This document shows, one piece after another, positions 60,862 to 64,000 of a DNA stretch of 64,000 bases. Position 1 is the first letter of the stretch; each line of letters begins with the position of its first letter. The notes under the pieces are model-generated. The model had not been told where the DNA came from and did not search any database. It saw only the letters and a list, made by a program, of their open reading frames with translations. Source of the DNA: Sphingobium naphthae (GTDB taxonomy: Bacteria; Pseudomonadota; Alphaproteobacteria; Sphingomonadales; Sphingomonadaceae). A program made the position numbers and the translations under genes. The stretch covers positions 62,001-126,000 of the forward strand of contig NZ_JAJGNO010000005.1 of the NCBI RefSeq assembly GCF_020782235.1. Direction: 5' to 3'.

Positions 60862-61788
60862 ATGGGTACCAGCTTCGTAGAAACACCGGAAATCCAGAAC
60901 CTGCTTGACCGCGTCGCGGGTCTGGATTGCCAGGGTGGTGATGCTCGCATGAAATCCATCATGCGTGATCTCATTCAATCCCTCATGACCATCATTGCCC
61001 GCTACGACATCAGCGAGGATGAGGTGTGGAACGCCGTCAACTTCCTGCAGGGCGCTGCCGGTGCTGGTGAACTGGGCCTGCTCATGCCAGGCGTCGGCCT
61101 TGAACATTTCATCGATCTGTATCTCGATGCGAAGGATGCCGAGGCAGGCAAGTCGGGCGGCACCCCGCGCACGATCGAAGGGCCGCTCTATGTCGAGGGC
61201 GCCCCGATCGTCGAGAGCGGCGCCTATTTGACCGATGATGCCGACGATACCGACACGCTCTACATGACCGGCCGCATCATCGGCCCGGATGGCGAGGCGG
61301 TGACCGACGGGCTGGTCCATGTCTGGCATGCGGACTCGAAGGGCTTCTATTCGCATTTCGACCCGACCCACGAACAGACGCCGTTCAACAATCGACGTCG
61401 CCTCAAGATCGCGGCGGACGGCACCTATGCCTTCTCGTCGAAAATGCCCAACGGCTATTCGGTGCCGCCGGGCGGCGCGTCCGACACGCTGATGAAGGCG
61501 CTCGGCCGGCACGGCAATCGCCCCGCCCATGTGCATTTCTTCATCGAGGCACCGGGCTATCGCCGCCTGACCACGCAGATCAACTTCGGCGATGATCCGT
61601 TCGCTGCCGACGATTTCGCCTTCGGCACCCGCGAAGGGCTGCTGCCGGTGCCCAATCGTCAGGGCGACAGCGCCTATATCGCCTTCGATTTCCACCTGCA
61701 ACGCGCGGACGATGAGGAGGACCAAGCCTTCTCGACCCGCAAGCGCCTGGTGGTGGATGCCGACGAACCGGTCACAGAACCGGCCTGA
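60862..61788 (+). CDS. catA: Catechol 1,2-dioxygenase CatA
   Basis: Intradiol ring cleavage of catechol to cis,cis-muconate. 308 residues from ATG 60862, fixed by AGGAGAG upstream; the open frame extends 14 codons further without a ribosome site. Fe(III) ligands: Y163 (KGFYSHFD), Y199 (PNGYSVP), H223 and H225 (RPAHVHFF). The N-terminal helical dimer domain and EGPLYVEGAP are present. The position after catC rather than before benA differs from Pseudomonas. Confidence 0.95.
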   Translation: MGTSFVETPEIQNLLDRVAGLDCQGGDARMKSIMRDLIQSLMTIIARYDISEDEVWNAVNFLQGAAGAGELGLLMPGVGLEHFIDLYLDAKDAEAGKSGGTPRTIEGPLYVEGAPIVESGAYLTDDADDTDTLYMTGRIIGPDGEAVTDGLVHVWHADSKGFYSHFDPTHEQTPFNNRRRLKIAADGTYAFSSKMPNGYSVPPGGASDTLMKALGRHGNRPAHVHFFIEAPGYRRLTTQINFGDDPFAADDFAFGTREGLLPVPNRQGDSAYIAFDFHLQRADDEEDQAFSTRKRLVVDADEPVTEPA

Positions 61789-61802
61789 GAGGAGAGAAGA
61801 TC

Positions 61803-63164
61803 ATGACCAGCCCCATGGCTTTCCTGCGCGACCGCGTCGAAACCGCAGTCGTGGACGATCCGGAAACCGGCATCTTCCGCTGCCGCCGCGACGTCTTCAC
61901 CGACCCGGAACTGTTCGATCTGGAGATGAAATATATCTTCGAGAGCAACTGGGTCTATCTGGCCCATGAAAGCCAGGTCGAGAAGAAGAACGACTATTTC
62001 ACCACCTGGATCGGCCATACGCCGGTGATCCTGACGCGGGCCAAGGATGGCGGCCTCAATTGCGTGGTCAATGCGTGCGCCCATCGCGGCGCCAAGCTGT
62101 GCCGCCGCAAGCGCGGCAACCAGCCGCTGTTCGTTTGCCCCTTCCACGGATGGAGCTTCAAGACCGACGGCAAGCTGCTGCGCGCCAAGGATGCCAGCAC
62201 CGGCGCCTATCCCGACAGTTTCGACCATGAAGGGTCGCACGACCTGACCAAGGTGCGGGTCGAAAGCTATCGCGGCTTCATCTTCGGTTCCCTGAACCAC
62301 GATGTCCTGCCGCTGGAGGATCATCTGGGCGAGGCCAAGGTCATCATCGACCAGATGGTCGATCAGGCGCCCGAGGGGCTGGAAGTGCTGACCGGCAATT
62401 CCACCTACACCTTCCACGGCAACTGGAAGATGCAGATGGAAAATGGCTGCGACGGCTATCATGTCAGTTCGGTTCATGAAAATTACCAGTCGACCATGGG
62501 CCGCCGCGCTGAAGGCGGGACCAAGGCGGTTGACGCCAATGGCTGGTCGAAAGCACCGGCAAGCGGCGTCTATGGCTTCGAGCATGGCCATATCCTGCTC
62601 TGGACCCAGGTGCTGAACCCCGAGGTCCGGCCGGTCTGGAACTATAAGGACCAGCTGGTCGAGCGGCTGGGCGAGGACAAGGCGAAGTTCATCCTCGAAC
62701 AGACGCGCAATCTGGCGCTCTATCCCAACGTCTTCCTGATGGATCAGTTTTCGACCCAGATCCGCGTGGTGCGGCCGATCGACGTCCACACGACCGAAGT
62801 CACCATCTATTGCTACGCTCCCAAGGGCGAGAGCGCTGAGGATCGCGCCCATCGCATCCGCCAATATGAGGATTTCTTCAACGTCACTGGCATGGGCACG
62901 CCCGACGATCTGGAGGAATTCCGCAGCTGTCAGTCGGCCTATGAGGGCGCGGGTGAATTGTGGAATGACTTGAGCCGTGGCGCGACCCGCTGGATCGCCG
63001 GGCCGGACAGCAATGCCACCGCGATGGGCATGAACCCGTTGCTGTCGAGCGAGCGGAGCGAGGATGAAGGGCTGTTCGTGCGCCAGCATGAATTCTGGGC
63101 GCAGATCATGCTCGACGGCATGGCCCGCGAAGCCGGTGCGCCGATGATGGAGGCCGCAGAATGA
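61803..63164 (+). CDS. benA: Benzoate 1,2-dioxygenase large subunit BenA
   Basis: Terminal oxygenase alpha subunit, 453 residues as in BenA. The Rieske [2Fe-2S] ligands are C92, H94 (CAHRGAKLC), C112 and H115 (CPFHGW). The mononuclear iron site has NGCDGYHVSSVHENY with H220 and H225. The rest of the text (YEDFFNVTGMGTPDDLEEFRSCQ in pieces) fits BenA/XylX. GAGAGGAG precedes the start. It adds O2 to benzoate to give the cis-1,2-dihydrodiol carboxylate. Toluate or anthranilate dioxygenase are close alternatives; catA-type context favours benzoate. Confidence 0.92.
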   Translation: MTSPMAFLRDRVETAVVDDPETGIFRCRRDVFTDPELFDLEMKYIFESNWVYLAHESQVEKKNDYFTTWIGHTPVILTRAKDGGLNCVVNACAHRGAKLCRRKRGNQPLFVCPFHGWSFKTDGKLLRAKDASTGAYPDSFDHEGSHDLTKVRVESYRGFIFGSLNHDVLPLEDHLGEAKVIIDQMVDQAPEGLEVLTGNSTYTFHGNWKMQMENGCDGYHVSSVHENYQSTMGRRAEGGTKAVDANGWSKAPASGVYGFEHGHILLWTQVLNPEVRPVWNYKDQLVERLGEDKAKFILEQTRNLALYPNVFLMDQFSTQIRVVRPIDVHTTEVTIYCYAPKGESAEDRAHRIRQYEDFFNVTGMGTPDDLEEFRSCQSAYEGAGELWNDLSRGATRWIAGPDSNATAMGMNPLLSSERSEDEGLFVRQHEFWAQIMLDGMAREAGAPMMEAAE

Positions 63165-63676
63165 CACTGGTTTTCGACACGGAGCGCGCAGCTCTATCTT
63201 ACCAGGACATCTGTTCTTTTCTCTATCGTGAAGCGCAGCTTCTTGATGATCGCGAATTTGACGAATGGCTCGAATGCTATTCGGAACAGTGCGAATATTG
63301 GATGCCGGCCTGGACCGATGATGATGCGCTCTCCACCGATCCGCACACCCAGATATCTCTTATCTATTACGGGAACCGTCGTGGACTGGAGGATAGGGTA
63401 TATAGGTTGAAGACCGAGCGTTCATCGGCGAGCACGCCCGAAGCACGCACGTCGCACTTCATCGCCAATGTTCAGATTCTCGATGCTCAACCTGACATCG
63501 TCAATTTGCGCTACAACTGGCATACGATGAGCCATCGCTACCAGAAGACGCAGCAGTTTTTCGGGACCACATTCGTGACGCTGGACGTCAGTGGCGAGGC
63601 GCCGAAGATCCTGAAGAAGAAGATCGTCCTCAAGGACGACTATATTCATCAGGTCATCGACGTCTATCATATCTGA
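63161..63676 (+). CDS. benB: Benzoate 1,2-dioxygenase small subunit BenB
   Basis: Beta subunit, 171 residues, overlapping benA by four bases (ATGA). It contains FLYREAQLLDDREFDEWLECYSEQCEYWMPAW, the usual start of BenB, and NRRGLEDRVYRLKTERSSASTPEARTSHFIANVQIL in pieces. The end is KKKIVLKDDYIHQVIDVYHI. A structural partner of BenA. The benC reductase gene normally follows but does not here. Confidence 0.92.
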   Translation: MTLVFDTERAALSYQDICSFLYREAQLLDDREFDEWLECYSEQCEYWMPAWTDDDALSTDPHTQISLIYYGNRRGLEDRVYRLKTERSSASTPEARTSHFIANVQILDAQPDIVNLRYNWHTMSHRYQKTQQFFGTTFVTLDVSGEAPKILKKKIVLKDDYIHQVIDVYHI

Positions 63677-63686
63677 GGCGCGGGCG

Positions 63687-64000
63687 ATGATCTTCCAGGG
63701 ACGCTTCGCCGGCAAGGTGATGGTCGTGACCGGCGCGGCGCAGGGCATCGGTGCCGGTGTCGCCACCCGCGCCGCCGCAGAGGGTGCCAGCCTCGTGCTA
63801 ATCGACCGGGCGGACTTCGTGACCGATGTCGAACAGGCGATTGTGGCGGCCGGTGGCAAGGCGATTTCGGTCACCTGCAACCTTGAAACCTATGCGGGCG
63901 CGCGCCAAGCGATGGCGGCAGCGATCGCGGCGTTCGGGCGCATCGACATCCTCATCAACAATGTCGGCGGCGCGATCCGTATGCGCCCTTATGCGCAGTT
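63687..64000 (+). CDS. benD: Dihydroxycyclohexadiene carboxylate dehydrogenase BenD (5' part)
   Basis: An SDR starting MIFQGRFAGKVMVVTGAAQGIGAGVATRAAAEG (split by eye), with the NAD-binding TGAAQGIG, then DRADFV, and RIDILINNVGGAIRMRPYAQ at the window edge. NNVGG and the following text resemble BenD/XylL rather than general SDRs. It starts 10 bases after benB and oxidises the cis-diol to catechol with CO2 release. About 104 codons are visible. Confidence 0.88.
   Translation, partial: MIFQGRFAGKVMVVTGAAQGIGAGVATRAAAEGASLVLIDRADFVTDVEQAIVAAGGKAISVTCNLETYAGARQAMAAAIAAFGRIDILINNVGGAIRMRPYAQ

Noticed and set aside
60766-61725. Antisense frame of 319 codons opposite catA
   Set aside because: catA carries all four iron ligands and a good ribosome site; the antisense frame is a codon-bias shadow.
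61674-63167. Long antisense frame opposite benA
   Set aside because: benA has all iron-ligand motifs; the opposite frame shows none and no ribosome site.
1-64000. CRISPR arrays, tRNA or rRNA genes, origin of transfer, relaxase
   Set aside because: I saw no regularly spaced repeats, no tRNA-like cloverleaf text and no relaxase or coupling-protein gene; these may lie outside the window.

Overview
The window looks like a piece of a sphingomonad genome (Alphaproteobacteria; Sphingobium, Novosphingobium or Sphingomonas type). It is GC-rich, its imuA promoter carries an alphaproteobacterial GTTC-N7-GTTC SOS box, its imuA-imuB-dnaE2 mutasome is of the alphaproteobacterial kind, and it holds a lasso peptide cluster of the isopeptidase type known from sphingomonads and caulobacters. 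I cannot tell from the sequence whether it is chromosome, megaplasmid or an integrated conjugative element. The F-type transfer operon at the left end and three complete insertion sequences show that much of it is mobile or accessory.

Layout. (1) 1-14030, minus strand: a tightly overlapping F-type type IV secretion operon. Transcribed leftward it reads small periplasmic protein, DsbC-like isomerase, TraA, TraL, TraE, TraK, TraB, TraV, TraC, two small membrane proteins, TraW, TraU, a TraN split into two genes, TrbC, and the first 16 codons of one more secreted protein. (2) 14312-15449: an unknown small gene, a near-perfect 66-bp palindrome, a scrambled TetR pseudogene and a severed 3' end of exonuclease III. 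(3) 15446-22531, minus strand: an SOS-type operon imuA-imuB-dnaE2-hypothetical-alkB-hypothetical with a LexA box upstream. (4) 22704-25908: small plus-strand genes (DUF2256, DUF3253) and an outer-membrane protein gene cleanly cut by an IS256-family element with 8-bp target duplications. (5) 26650-37769: signalling and stress functions (CsbD-like protein, four-PAS hybrid histidine kinase, diguanylate cyclase, PRC-barrel, DUF2171, SDR, flavodoxin-like reductase, SAM methyltransferase, KGG-type protein, DedA, MgtC, Nudix), interrupted by an IS5-family element. (6) 37919-49400: an IS3-family element, then a complete lasso peptide locus: XRE and GntR regulators, precursor A, fused B, C, then on the other strand an Atxe2-like isopeptidase, a TonB receptor with an STN domain, FecR and FecI. 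(7) 50027-54009: an OLD-type ATPase/TOPRIM nuclease translationally coupled to a UvrD-like helicase, i.e. a Gabija-like or class 2 OLD defence pair. (8) 54196-64000: benzoate and catechol catabolism: porin, BenE and an MFS carrier on minus; a CatR/BenM-type LysR regulator; catB-catC-catA-benA-benB-benD on plus, running off the window edge.

How the parts work together. In the catabolic block, benzoate would enter through the porin and the two carriers, be dihydroxylated by BenAB, oxidised to catechol by BenD, cleaved by CatA and funnelled by CatB and CatC toward the beta-ketoadipate pathway. Two ATAC-N7-GTAT sites, one at the regulator/catB junction and one upstream of the transport operon, suggest one LysR protein controls both. 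No benC reductase gene lies in its usual place between benB and benD. In the lasso block, A, B and C would make a peptide with a predicted 9-residue ring, and the receptor, FecR/FecI and isopeptidase would take it back up, signal its presence and open it.

The observations most worth following are the predicted lasso peptide, the OLD/UvrD pair, the split TraN, the mosaic pseudogene with its palindrome, and the paired ATAC-N7-GTAT sites. All assignments come from reading motifs and context. No database search was run.
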